DNA from: Agromyces sp. S2-1-8
GTDB lineage: Bacteria; Actinomycetota; Actinomycetes; Actinomycetales; Microbacteriaceae
DNA: 64,000 nt
Assembly: GCF_021129215.1 (NCBI RefSeq)
Contig: NZ_JAJOLP010000001.1
Span: 1,860,001-1,924,000 of the forward strand
Direction: 5' to 3'
Shown here: piece by piece, positions 1 through 7,855 of the stretch
Numbering within the stretch: position 1 is the stretch's first letter
Layout: each line of letters begins with the position of its first letter
Translations under genes and position numbers: made by a program
The notes under the pieces: model-generated
Database searches by the model: none
The model's input: the letters and a program-made list of their open reading frames with translations, nothing else
What the model was told of the DNA's origin: nothing

Positions 1-1
1 G

Positions 2-748
2 CTCGCGCTCACGGCGTTCGTCGCGTGGGAGCGCCGCTACGCGGCATCCGGTCGCCACCCGCTCGTGCCGCTGGGCCTGTTCGGCGTGAGCTCATTCCGC
101 AACGGCATCTCGCTCGCGAGCGTCTACTTCGCGGCGATGCCCTCGATGTTCCTGCTGACGACGCTGTACCTGCAGCACGGGCTCGGCCTCGAGGCGGTGT
201 TCGCCGGAATGGTGGGCATCGGCTTCGCGCTGCTGAGCGCGCTCAGCTCGTGGATCGGCGGCAACCTCGTGAACCGCCTCGGCCGACCGCTCGTCGTATG
301 GGGGCTCGTGCTGCTGCTCGTCGGCATCGGGCTGCTCGTGCTCGCGGCGCTGGCGACCCCGCCTGCGATGACGCCGTGGGCGATGGCCGGCGCGATGGTG
401 ATCGGCGGCGCGGGCGGCGGCCTCGTCGTCTCGCCGAACCAGACGCTGACCCTCATGGACATCCCCGTGAAGCAGGGCGGCCTCGCCGGCTCGGTGGGTC
501 AGCTCGGCCAGCGCATCGGCACGGCCATCGGCACCGCCGTGACGCTGTCGTTGTTCTACTCGACGATCTACCGCGAATCCGAGGGCCAGCCCGATCTCGC
601 GGTGTACCACGACGCGTACGGCGTCGGCATGCTCGCGGTCGCGGTGTTCGTCGCGATCGCCTTCGCGATCGGCGTCGCCGACCTCGGGGCCCGGCGGCGC
701 GAGCGACGGCCGCTCGGCGAGCCGCCGACGGAGGCCGACGACGCCTGA
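2..748 (+). CDS. MFS transporter, C-terminal part (DHA2/EmrB-like), cut by window start
   Basis: The frame is open from the first bases of the window, so only the last 248 residues are seen. They contain five or six hydrophobic segments, among them a glycine-rich segment followed by SPNQ (GGGLVVSPNQ), which fits the C-terminal half of 14-helix drug:H+ antiporters of the EmrB/QacA type. The role would be proton-driven export of small molecules across the cytoplasmic membrane; the substrate cannot be told. The tail is a charged Arg/Glu-rich stretch ending in EADDA. The last 55 bp, stop codon included, are repeated twice more immediately downstream. The gene faces the alkylation-repair gene on the other strand. 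The family call is firm, the DHA2 subclass less so. Confidence 0.8.
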   Translation, partial: LALTAFVAWERRYAASGRHPLVPLGLFGVSSFRNGISLASVYFAAMPSMFLLTTLYLQHGLGLEAVFAGMVGIGFALLSALSSWIGGNLVNRLGRPLVVWGLVLLLVGIGLLVLAALATPPAMTPWAMAGAMVIGGAGGGLVVSPNQTLTLMDIPVKQGGLAGSVGQLGQRIGTAIGTAVTLSLFYSTIYRESEGQPDLAVYHDAYGVGMLAVAVFVAIAFAIGVADLGARRRERRPLGEPPTEADDA

Positions 749-858
749 ACCGCGCGAGCGACGGCCGCTCGGCGAGCCGCCGACGGAGGCCGACGACGCC
801 TGAACCGCGCGAGCGGCGCCCGCTCGGCCAGCGGCCGACGGAGGCCGACGACGCCTGA
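694..858. repeat. Three tandem copies of a 55-bp unit, the first being the 3' end of the MFS gene
   Basis: The units are 694-748, 749-803 and 804-858, and each ends in GACGACGCCTGA. Copies 1 and 2 are identical apart from their first few bases; copy 3 carries several substitutions. The period is 55, not a multiple of three, so the extra copies do not extend the MFS frame and lie after its stop codon at 746-748. The block fills most of the gap between two convergent genes. Confidence 0.9.
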
Positions 859-911
859 ACCGCGCAGCCCGTCATCGTCGCGGTTCGGCCGCCCGCTGCC
901 ACGGACGGCGA

Positions 912-1607
912 TCAGCGGATCGCGAGCACCCGCGCGCGCTCGTCCTTCGGCAGGTGCTCGATCGCGGCGCGCAGCGCCGCGCGCGGCATCGTCGCCGCGT
1001 GCTCCTCGACGAACGCGAGGTGGCGCCCGGCGTCGAGATCGCCCGCCGAGCGCAGCACCCAGCCGACGGCCTTCTGCACGAACGGCGCCTCGTCGCGGGC
1101 GAGCCGCCCGGCGATCGCGAATGCGTCGTCGGTCTCGCCGCGCTTCATGAAGGCGAAGGTCGCGACGAGCGCGGTCCGCCGCTCGGGCCAGAACGACGAG
1201 GCGGCGAGGGCTGCGAGCGGGGACCGGTCACGATCGACGAGGTGGCCGCCGACGACGTCGCGGGCGGCGAGATCGACGAGGTCCCACTGATCGATGCGGT
1301 CGTGGCGGGCGAGATAGAGCTCGTAGAGCTCGGTGCGGCGGGCCTCGCCCGTGGTGCGAGCGGCGGCCGACTTGCCCATGATGCTGCAGGCGAGCGCGCG
1401 CACCTCGTGCATCGGCCGGGCGAGCAGCTGCTCGAGTTCGGCGACGGGCAGGTCGAGCGCGGTCTTCGCGAGCTCGAAGACGGCGCCCATGCGCACGCCG
1501 ATGAACGGCGCCGTCGCGTCGTCGGGGAAGTACCGGCGGTACTTCATCCGCTCGGTCTCGCTCGCCATCGCCTCGAGCGCGGAGGTCAGCCCCGCGGCAT
1601 CCGTCAT
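912..1607 (-). CDS. DNA alkylation repair protein, AlkD-like HEAT-repeat glycosylase
   Basis: The 231-residue all-helical protein has the size of the AlkD family, which removes positively charged alkylated bases (N3- and N7-alkyl purines) without flipping them out. The AlkD signature WDLVD is at residues 108-112, giving Trp108 and Asp112 at the places of the family's catalytic Trp/Asp, and an Arg pair follows at 143-144 after SSFWPE. The start is ATG at 1607, preceded on the minus strand by a GGGAGGG purine run. It stands alone, with the next minus-strand gene starting beyond it. It would act in base excision repair in the cytoplasm. Confidence 0.85.
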   Translation of the reverse strand: MTDAAGLTSALEAMASETERMKYRRYFPDDATAPFIGVRMGAVFELAKTALDLPVAELEQLLARPMHEVRALACSIMGKSAAARTTGEARRTELYELYLARHDRIDQWDLVDLAARDVVGGHLVDRDRSPLAALAASSFWPERRTALVATFAFMKRGETDDAFAIAGRLARDEAPFVQKAVGWVLRSAGDLDAGRHLAFVEEHAATMPRAALRAAIEHLPKDERARVLAIR

Positions 1608-1663
1608 TCTCGCTCGCCCTCCCGCGTCGTCAGGCTTCAGGCTAGCGACCCGGCGGTGCCGTG

Positions 1664-2326
1664 TCAGGCGGCGAGATGGGCGGCCGGGGTGAGCAGCGCG
1701 GCGAGCTCGCCTGCACTCAGTTCACGACCGAAGGCCGGATGCCCCGGCTCGAGCGCGACGCCGTGCTCGAGTGCTCCGCCGTCGACCGGATCGAACCCGA
1801 TCGCGTCGATGAGGGCGGCCACCTCGGCGCGCGCGCCGGGGTCGTCGCCGACCACTGCGAGCGCACGTCGCAGGGGATCGCCGGCGGGCAGGCTGTCGTC
1901 CTCCATCTCGTGGTAGCCGAGGTGGTTGAGGGACTTGACCACGCGGGCGCGCGGGTTGCGCGCCGCGTTCTGCTCGCTCGTGGTGCGCGGGTCGGCGTCG
2001 ACCTCGGCGAGGTTTCCGTCGACGGGCGGCCAGTAGTTCATGGCGTCGACCACGATGCGGCCGTCGAACGCGGCCCAGGGCACGGTGCCGGCCTTTCCGA
2101 ACGGCACGGCGACGATGATGACGTCGGCGCTCTCGGGGAGCTCGGCGGAGGGGACGACGACGGCGCCGGGGGCGACGACGCCCACGAGGAGCTCGAGGGC
2201 GGTCTGCCTCGGCGAACCGGCGATGAGCACCCGGTACCCGGCGGCCACGAGCAGGCGGGCGAGGGCCGTGCCCACCTTTCCCGCGCCGTAGATTCCGATC
2301 ACCGGGCGATCCGTCACAGTCTCCAT
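1664..2326 (-). CDS. NAD(P)-binding reductase of the NADPH:F420 reductase type
   Basis: This 220-residue protein starts with a Rossmann nucleotide-binding turn, GIYGAGKVG, at residues 11-19. A segment follows (SADVIIVAVPFGKA) typical of the coenzyme F420-dependent NADP oxidoreductase domain. Such proteins transfer hydride between NAD(P)H and a deazaflavin, or act as related NAD(P) oxidoreductases; whether this one uses F420 cannot be told here. The start at 2326 was preferred because the conserved domain begins about ten residues after it; the frame upstream to 2509 has no family similarity. It is divergent from a flavin-dependent monooxygenase gene, with two inverted-repeat motifs between them, so joint control is plausible. 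Confidence 0.7.
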   Translation of the reverse strand: METVTDRPVIGIYGAGKVGTALARLLVAAGYRVLIAGSPRQTALELLVGVVAPGAVVVPSAELPESADVIIVAVPFGKAGTVPWAAFDGRIVVDAMNYWPPVDGNLAEVDADPRTTSEQNAARNPRARVVKSLNHLGYHEMEDDSLPAGDPLRRALAVVGDDPGARAEVAALIDAIGFDPVDGGALEHGVALEPGHPAFGRELSAGELAALLTPAAHLAA

Positions 2327-2358
2327 GCTCCCATTCCGCTCGGCGCGCTGCTCGATCC

Positions 2359-2374
2359 ATGCGTCGACATGCAT
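2359..2374. promoter_or_regulatory. Imperfect ATGC...GCAT inverted motif, possible operator
   Basis: ATGCGTCGACATGCAT resembles the perfect palindrome 66 bp further on (shared ATGCGT and CAT ends). It lies 33 bp from the start of the minus-strand reductase. It is a candidate second binding site; no bound regulator can be named. Confidence 0.3.
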
Positions 2375-2439
2375 CTCAACGCGGGGTGCCGTCGTGACAT
2401 TCCCGGGAATAGTCTCGGCATGGGGCGGGTTCCGACCTG

Positions 2440-2457
2440 TGCATGCGTACGCATGCA
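2440..2457. promoter_or_regulatory. Perfect 18-bp palindrome in a divergent promoter region
   Basis: TGCATGCGTACGCATGCA equals its own reverse complement. It lies 51 bp upstream of the flavin monooxygenase start at 2508 and 114 bp from the divergent reductase start at 2326. Position and symmetry fit an operator for a dimeric repressor. No regulator gene adjoins it. Confidence 0.5.
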
Positions 2458-2507
2458 TCGACTTCCGCACCGGGCTTCCGCACCCGGCGACGATGAGAGG
2501 GGCCGGC

Positions 2508-3629
2508 ATGACCGAGCGCTACGAATTCGGACTCGACACCTTCGGCGACGTCACGGCGGCCGCCGACGGCACCACGCTGCCGCATGCGCAGGTGCTGCGC
2601 AACGTGGTCGACGAGGCCGTGCTCGCCGACCGCCTCGGCCTCGACTTCTTCGGCATCGGCGAGCACCATCGGCACGAGTTCGCCGTCTCGGCTCCCGAGG
2701 TCGTGCTCGGCGCGATCGCCGGGCGCACCGATCGCATCCACCTCGGCTCAGCGGTGACGGTGCTGAGCTCCGACGACCCGGTGCGCGTGTTCCAGCGCTT
2801 CGCGACGCTCGACGGCGTCTCGGGAGGTCGCGCCGAGGTCATCCTCGGACGTGGCTCGTTCATCGAGTCGTTCCCGCTCTTCGGCTTCGACCTCGGCCAG
2901 TACCAGGAGCTCTTCGAGGAGAAGCTCGAGCTCTTCGCGGCGCTCCTCGAGCAGGAGCCCGTCACCTGGGAGGGCCGGCTGCGCCCCGCCCTCACCGACC
3001 AGCTCGTGTACCCGCCCGTCGAGCACGGGCACCTGAAGACGTGGGTCGGCGTCGGCGGCAGCCCCGAGTCGGTCGTGCGCGCGGCGCACTACGGGCTGCC
3101 GCTGGTGCTCGCGATCATCGGCGGAAGCCCCGCGCGCTTCGCACCGCTCGCCGAGCTCTACCGCAAGGCGCTCGCCCAGTTCGGCAAGCCCGCGCAGCCT
3201 GTCGCCATCCACTCGCCGGGCTTCATCGCCGACTCCGACCAGGAGGCGCTCGACACCCTGTGGCCCCACTACCAGGTGATCATCGACCGCATCGGCCGCG
3301 AGCGCGGCTGGGGGCCCGCGACGCGCGAGCACTTCGAGGCCGAGGCCTCGTCGCACGGCGCGCTCTACGCCGGCTCGCCCGAGACGGTCGCGCAGAAGAT
3401 CGCTGCGGCGATGCGCTCGATCGGCGCAGTGCGCTTCGACCTCAAGTACTCGAACGGCACCCTGCCGCACGAGGCGATGATGGGCAGCATCGAGCGGTAC
3501 GCGACCGAGGTCGTGCCGCGCGTTCGCGAACTGCTCGCCGCCGCCGATGCCGCCGACGCCGAGCTCGACGAGGCCGCGGCCCTGGCCCTGGCCGACCGCG
3601 CCGACGACGCGGCCGCGGGGCGCGCGTAG
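2508..3629 (+). CDS. LLM class flavin-dependent oxidoreductase (luciferase-like monooxygenase)
   Basis: The 373-residue protein is of usual length for bacterial-luciferase-like TIM-barrel oxidoreductases that use reduced FMN (or F420) and oxygen. Visible family features are the early GIGEHH near residue 48, HLGSAVTVLSSDDPVRVFQ, and DGVSGGRAEVILGRGS around residues 100-125, which is the phosphate-binding region of the flavin. The ATG at 2508 has a GAGAGGGG ribosome binding site 6 bp ahead; the open frame further upstream crosses the divergent promoter region and is not coding. An alanine/aspartate-rich tail of about 35 residues at the C-terminus is low complexity. The substrate is unknown. The divergent NAD(P)-binding reductase could supply reduced cofactor. 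Confidence 0.82.
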   Translation: MTERYEFGLDTFGDVTAAADGTTLPHAQVLRNVVDEAVLADRLGLDFFGIGEHHRHEFAVSAPEVVLGAIAGRTDRIHLGSAVTVLSSDDPVRVFQRFATLDGVSGGRAEVILGRGSFIESFPLFGFDLGQYQELFEEKLELFAALLEQEPVTWEGRLRPALTDQLVYPPVEHGHLKTWVGVGGSPESVVRAAHYGLPLVLAIIGGSPARFAPLAELYRKALAQFGKPAQPVAIHSPGFIADSDQEALDTLWPHYQVIIDRIGRERGWGPATREHFEAEASSHGALYAGSPETVAQKIAAAMRSIGAVRFDLKYSNGTLPHEAMMGSIERYATEVVPRVRELLAAADAADAELDEAAALALADRADDAAAGRA

Positions 3630-3681
3630 ACCCCGAAGGGGCGATCTCGTCGCGTCGACCGGCGAGCACCCATCCGGCATC

Positions 3682-3722
3682 GCCCGCTCGACGGGTGTCC
3701 GGAGCGCGATGTTCGAGCGGGC
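3682..3722. terminator. 10-bp inverted repeat between convergent genes, possible bidirectional terminator
   Basis: GCCCGCTCGA at 3682-3691 pairs perfectly with TCGAGCGGGC at 3713-3722 across a 21-nt loop. It lies in the 111-bp gap between two converging genes. There is no T-run, as often in high-G+C actinobacteria. Confidence 0.4.
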
Positions 3723-3740
3723 CGAGCCGCGGCATCCGCC

Positions 3741-4928
3741 TCAGACGGCCTGCCGCGTGCGCTGCTGACGGCGCCGCACCGCGGTGCGGAACCACGCGGC
3801 GTCGGGCACGCGGGCGAGGAACGTGCCCGCGATGATCGTGATGAGGACGTAGTCGGTGGCGAGCGAGGCGAGCGCGGGCTCCACTCCGGCGGTCACGGCG
3901 AGACCGGCGATCACGATCGAGAACTCGCCGCGCGGCGCGAGCGAGAAGCCCGCGCGCCACCGGCCGAGCGTGCCGACCCCTGCGCGCGCCGCGGCGTAGG
4001 CGCCCGTCGCGAGCTTCGTCGCGATCGTGACCGCCGCGAGCAGGAGCGCCGGCAGGATCATCGACATGAGCTGCGACGAATCGGTCGTGAGCCCGAAGAA
4101 CACGAAGAACGTCGCGGCGAACAGGTCTCGGAGCGGCGTCAGCACCTGGCTCGCGTTCACCGCCACGCGACCCGACAACGCGATGCCGACGAGGAAGGCG
4201 CCGACCGCGGCCGAGACCGAGACCTCCTGGGCGAGCCCGGCGACGAGCATCGTGAGGCCGAGCACGCCGAGCAGCAGGGGCTCGGCATGGTCGGCGGGGA
4301 AGAGACGCGAGACGAGGTGGCCGTGACGCAGCGCGATGTAGAGGATCACGACGACGACCGCGACCGCGACGGCCACGGCCACGGCGCCCTGCACGAGGCT
4401 GACACCGATGACGATCGCCGAGAGGATCGGCAGGTAGAACGCCATCGCCAGGTCTTCGATGACGAGCACGCCGAGGATCGCCGGCGTCTCGCGGTTGGAG
4501 AGACGGCCGAGGTCGCGCAGCAGCTTCGCGATCACCCCCGACGACGACACCCACGTGACGCCCGCCAATGCGACCGCTGCGACCGGACCCCAGCCGAGGA
4601 TGAGTGCGAGGGCCGCGCCCGGCAACGCGTTCAGCAGCCCGTCGACCACTCCCGGCATGCGCGCCGACTTCAGGCTGTCGAAGAGCTCGGACGCGGTGTA
4701 CTCGAGCCCGAGCAGGGCGAGCAGCAGGATCACGCCGATCTCGGACCCGGTCTGCAGGAACTCGATGCTCGCGTCGAACGGGAAGATGCCGCCCGAGCCG
4801 AACGCGAGGCCGAGCAGGAGATAGAAGGGGATCGGCGAGAGGCCGATGAGCAGTGCGAGCCGCCCCAGGAGGCTCATTCCGAGGAGCAGCGCGCCGACTT
4901 CGATGAGGAGGAGCGTGGTCTCGTGCAT
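3741..4928 (-). CDS. Monovalent cation:proton antiporter membrane subunit, KhtU/CPA2-like
   Basis: The 395-residue protein has about 12 hydrophobic helices and belongs to the CPA2 Na+/H+ or K+/H+ exchanger family. Conserved landmarks are FYLLLGLAFG near residue 35, the long helix with LLALLGLEYTASE near 70-85, and SPSR-like LAPRGEFSIVIAG near residue 340. The gene directly upstream (13 bp away) encodes a soluble protein with a TrkA-C domain, the arrangement of KhtT-KhtU K+/H+ antiporters. It would exchange cytoplasmic K+ for H+ at the plasma membrane. There is no C-terminal RCK domain in the protein itself, which agrees with the separate regulatory subunit. Confidence 0.85.
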   Translation of the reverse strand: MHETTLLLIEVGALLLGMSLLGRLALLIGLSPIPFYLLLGLAFGSGGIFPFDASIEFLQTGSEIGVILLLALLGLEYTASELFDSLKSARMPGVVDGLLNALPGAALALILGWGPVAAVALAGVTWVSSSGVIAKLLRDLGRLSNRETPAILGVLVIEDLAMAFYLPILSAIVIGVSLVQGAVAVAVAVAVVVVILYIALRHGHLVSRLFPADHAEPLLLGVLGLTMLVAGLAQEVSVSAAVGAFLVGIALSGRVAVNASQVLTPLRDLFAATFFVFFGLTTDSSQLMSMILPALLLAAVTIATKLATGAYAAARAGVGTLGRWRAGFSLAPRGEFSIVIAGLAVTAGVEPALASLATDYVLITIIAGTFLARVPDAAWFRTAVRRRQQRTRQAV

Positions 4929-4941
4929 GCGGGGCCCGGCG

Positions 4942-5436
4942 TCAGTCGGGTCCGTTGGCGAGCAGTCTCGAGACCCCGTCGAGACCCTCGCGGGTGCCGA
5001 CGGCGACGATCACGTCGCCCGCGCGCAGGGGCTCGGACGGCGTGGGGGAGGCGATGACCTGGCGGTCGCGCACGATCGCCACGATCGATGCGTGCGTGCG
5101 GGTCCGGGCCTTGGTGTCGCCCAGGGTGCGATTGAGGAACGGCGAGTCGGTGGGCAGTGCGATCTGCTCCGTGTACAGGCCGGCGGTCTCGTCGGAGAGG
5201 CTCGTCAGGCGGCTCAGCATGACCGAGGCGCTCAGCACATCGGCGAGGGCGGAGGCCTCGTCGTCGTTGAGTGCGACGCTGTCGCGGCACGCGTCGGGGT
5301 CGTCGATGTCGAACACGCCGAGATCGCGCTCGCCGTCGCGGTGCGAGACCACGCTGATTCGGCGCCCGGCTTCGGTCACGAGGTCGTGACGCACGCCGAT
5401 CCCGGGCAGGTCGACCTTCTCGATGCGAATACCCAC
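4942..5436 (-). CDS. TrkA-C domain regulatory subunit of a K+/H+ antiporter, KhtT-like
   Basis: The 164-residue soluble protein has a short N-terminal domain (IEKVDLPGIGVRHDLVTEAGRRI) and a C-terminal RCK_C/TrkA-C fold at about residues 75-160, ending in LRAGDVIVAVGTREGL. KhtT proteins gate their antiporter partner in response to nucleotides or pH. Two GTG codons could start it: 5436, which gives the usual KhtT N-terminus, and 5469, which adds 11 residues. I prefer 5436. It lies 13 bp ahead of the antiporter gene and 51 bp behind the alanyl-tRNA editing gene, in one probable operon. Confidence 0.8.
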   Translation of the reverse strand: MGIRIEKVDLPGIGVRHDLVTEAGRRISVVSHRDGERDLGVFDIDDPDACRDSVALNDDEASALADVLSASVMLSRLTSLSDETAGLYTEQIALPTDSPFLNRTLGDTKARTRTHASIVAIVRDRQVIASPTPSEPLRAGDVIVAVGTREGLDGVSRLLANGPD

Positions 5437-5487
5437 GCCCGTAATCGTAACCCCGTTGCGGAGGTGCACGGCCGGGCGCGCGGGGGT

Positions 5488-6366
5488 TCAGCCGTCGGCG
5501 CCCACCCGGGTGCGCATCTCGAGCACCGGGGTGCCGGCGTCGTCGACGAGCTCGAAGGCGACTCGCACGGCGCCCAGCTCGGCGAGCGAGTCGACGTGCG
5601 TGCCGCCGCAGGCGATGCGGGCGACGCCCTCGGGCAGCTCGGCGACCCAGCTGCGCCGGTCGGTGAGCCGGTCGCCGTCGCGCTCGACGCGGACCGTCGA
5701 GCCCGCCGCGACCCACTCGCCGACGGCGGCGGAGACCTCACGGCCGAGTTCGTCGAGTGCCTCCGCGAGGCCCGTCGCGTCGAAGCCGGCGCGGCGCAGC
5801 GACTTGTTCAGCCGGTAGCGGTCGACCGAGCCGAACGGCTCGATGCGGCTCGACGCGATCGCGATGCCGTCGAAGTCGACACGCCCGAGCGCATCGGTGC
5901 GGGCCGGCTTCGACCAGCGCGACTCGACCGCACGGTTCAGGGCGAGGGATGCCGCGTGGCAGGCGCTGTGCCCGAGCGAGAGGGCGCGGCGCGCCGAGGC
6001 ATCCGCGGTGATGACGACCTGGTCGCCTTCGGCGACCGGGCCGTCGCCATCGATCAGGTGTGCGACGACGAACGCCCAGCCCTCGGTGCCCTTGCGCACG
6101 GGGACGTCGTCGCCGACATGCAGCTCGGACCCGTCGGTCGCGGCGACGACGGCGTCTCGGATCGGCAGTTCGCGATCGCCCGCGCGCAGCGTGCCGGTGT
6201 CGGCGGGCTGGTCGGGCCAGGCGGCGTCGACCGGGTGGAACGACGTCGCGTCGGTGACGACGGCCACGAGCCCGTCGCGGGCGGGGGTCGTGTGCAGCAC
6301 GGTGGCGTGCCGTACGAGTTCACCGGCGGGGTACGTGACGATCGTGTCGTGCGCGGGCAGCGTCAT
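5488..6366 (-). CDS. Alanyl-tRNA editing domain protein (AlaX-like)
   Basis: The 292-residue protein resembles the stand-alone trans-editing proteins that hydrolyse mischarged Ser- or Gly-tRNA(Ala). The zinc site is complete: GHSACH gives His133 and His137, and ACGGTH gives Cys253 and His257. It has an N-terminal beta-barrel-like region before the editing core, as in AlaX-M/L. It starts at ATG 6366, 10 bp after the stop of a 57-residue membrane protein gene, and is followed by the antiporter genes. Why an editing factor sits in an ion-transport operon is not obvious. Confidence 0.85.
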   Translation of the reverse strand: MTLPAHDTIVTYPAGELVRHATVLHTTPARDGLVAVVTDATSFHPVDAAWPDQPADTGTLRAGDRELPIRDAVVAATDGSELHVGDDVPVRKGTEGWAFVVAHLIDGDGPVAEGDQVVITADASARRALSLGHSACHAASLALNRAVESRWSKPARTDALGRVDFDGIAIASSRIEPFGSVDRYRLNKSLRRAGFDATGLAEALDELGREVSAAVGEWVAAGSTVRVERDGDRLTDRRSWVAELPEGVARIACGGTHVDSLAELGAVRVAFELVDDAGTPVLEMRTRVGADG

Positions 6367-6376
6367 GCGACCGGCG

Positions 6377-6550
6377 TCAGTCGTCGGCGCGGCCGAGCAG
6401 GTGGAACGGGATCGCCAGCGAGAGCGCGACGGCGAGGATGCCGCCGAAGAACACGGCGGCCTGGAGGCTCGCCAGTTCGGGGGCGATGCTCATGACCCAC
6501 ATGCCGAAGACGAACAGTCCCAGGGCGATGACGGTGGCGACGACGTTCAC
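6377..6550 (-). CDS. Small membrane protein, 57 residues, two predicted helices
   Basis: This gene is too short for most gene finders. The GTG start at 6550 has a strong GGAGG 5 bp upstream on the minus strand. The product begins VNVVATVIALGLFVFGMWVM and has a second hydrophobic stretch, AAVFFGGILAVALSLAIPFHLLG, before a charged RADD tail, so it should be a two-helix hairpin in the membrane. Its stop lies 10 bp before the start of the AlaX-like gene, so it probably leads the operon that ends with the K+/H+ antiporter. I do not recognise a family and infer only the membrane location. Confidence 0.65.
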   Translation of the reverse strand: MNVVATVIALGLFVFGMWVMSIAPELASLQAAVFFGGILAVALSLAIPFHLLGRADD

Positions 6551-6655
6551 AAGGTCCTCCAGGGTGCGGGGGCGACGTTCGTCGCCTCGGCCAGTCTATC
6601 CATCGGGCCGCGCCGCGGTCGTGCCCCGCGCGCCGGTCGGGAACGGGGCGACTCG

Positions 6656-7846
6656 TCAGTCGGGGACCGGGCCGAGCCATGCGTTGGCGACGGTCGCGTG
6701 CGCCGACTCGTCGTCGGACGGGTGGAAGATGCCGGCGAGCACGTCGCGGTAGAGCCGCCCGAGCTCGGAGCCCGCGAAATAGGTCGAGCCGCCCGAGACG
6801 CGGACCGCCTGGTCGACGACGTGCTTGGCGGTCTCGGTCGCCCGCACCTTGATGCCGACGAGCTTCGCGAACCAGGCCGCGCCGTGGTCGACGAGCTCGT
6901 CGAGGTCGCGGGCGACGGCGTCGAGCTGGGGCGGGATCGCGTCGTAGGCGATCGCCGCGTCGGCGACGCGCCACCGGATGTCGGGGTCGTGCGCGAGGGG
7001 ACGCCCGTCGTGCTTCATCGAGGTGCGGCGGCCGGCCGCGGCCACCGCGAGGTCGAGCGCGCGCCGGCCGATGCCCGTGTACACGGCGGCCAGGAGCAGT
7101 TCGAAGTTCGCGAAGATGCCGAAGACCAGCGGGTCGGCGTTGGGCCCGGGGTCGAGCCGGCGCACGATGCGGTCGGGCGCGGCGTACGCCCCGTCGAGCA
7201 CGGTCGTGCGGCTCTGGCTCGCGCGCATGCCCATCGTGTTCCAGTCGTCGAGGATGCGCACGTCGGGGTCTTCGCGGTCGATGAAGCCGTAGACGAGCTT
7301 CGGCGCATCGGACGACACCGAGTCGAGGCCCATCGTGCCGAGCCGCGTCCATGTGGGCGACAGCGACGTGAAGATCTTGCGGCCCGCGTACCGGTAGCCG
7401 CCGTCGGCCTGCGGTTCGGCCGTGGTGCGCGAGCCGAACAGCATGAGGTCGTTGCCGGCTTCGGAGATGCCGAACCCGAACACCTCGCCCGCACCCGCCT
7501 CGCGGAGGACGAAGTCGAGCGAGTCGTCACCGCGGTCGCGCAGCACCTTCGCGACGCCCGTCCACACGAGGTGCATGTTGACGGCGAGCGCCGTCGCGGG
7601 TGCGGCGCCGGCGAGCCGCATCTGCGCGTGCACCGCGTCGACGAGGCCCCAGCCGAGGCCGCCGTGCTCGACGGGCACGAGTGCGGTGAGGTAGCCGGCC
7701 GCGCGGAGTTCTTCGAGGTCGTCGTCGAAGAAGGCGTTGTCGCGGTCGTACTCGGCCGCTCGGGCGCGGAATCGCTCGAGGAGGTCGTCGTCGAGGAGGG
7801 ATTCGGGCGTCGGGGTCTGCGTCGTGGTCTCGGTCGTCGCGCTCAC
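6656..7846 (-). CDS. Acyl-CoA dehydrogenase family protein
   Basis: The 396-residue flavoprotein has the acyl-CoA dehydrogenase layout: helical N-terminal domain with a PVEHGGLGWG turn near residue 60, a middle beta-domain with FGFGISEAGNDLM near 125-137, and a C-terminal helical domain ending in VRVSGGSTYFAGSELGRLYRD, the family's late G-rich motif. A standard catalytic Glu in the C-terminal domain cannot be placed with certainty, so it may be one of the monooxygenase- or hydroxylase-like members rather than a beta-oxidation enzyme. It starts 9 bp after the DUF4349 lipoprotein gene and is probably co-transcribed with it. Confidence 0.8.
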   Translation of the reverse strand: MSATTETTTQTPTPESLLDDDLLERFRARAAEYDRDNAFFDDDLEELRAAGYLTALVPVEHGGLGWGLVDAVHAQMRLAGAAPATALAVNMHLVWTGVAKVLRDRGDDSLDFVLREAGAGEVFGFGISEAGNDLMLFGSRTTAEPQADGGYRYAGRKIFTSLSPTWTRLGTMGLDSVSSDAPKLVYGFIDREDPDVRILDDWNTMGMRASQSRTTVLDGAYAAPDRIVRRLDPGPNADPLVFGIFANFELLLAAVYTGIGRRALDLAVAAAGRRTSMKHDGRPLAHDPDIRWRVADAAIAYDAIPPQLDAVARDLDELVDHGAAWFAKLVGIKVRATETAKHVVDQAVRVSGGSTYFAGSELGRLYRDVLAGIFHPSDDESAHATVANAWLGPVPD

Positions 7847-7855
7847 GTCGCCAGA

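Noticed and set aside
2326-2509. N-terminal extension of the NAD(P)-binding reductase to 2509
   Set aside because: It would cross the divergent promoter region and the perfect palindrome, and the extra residues carry no family features.
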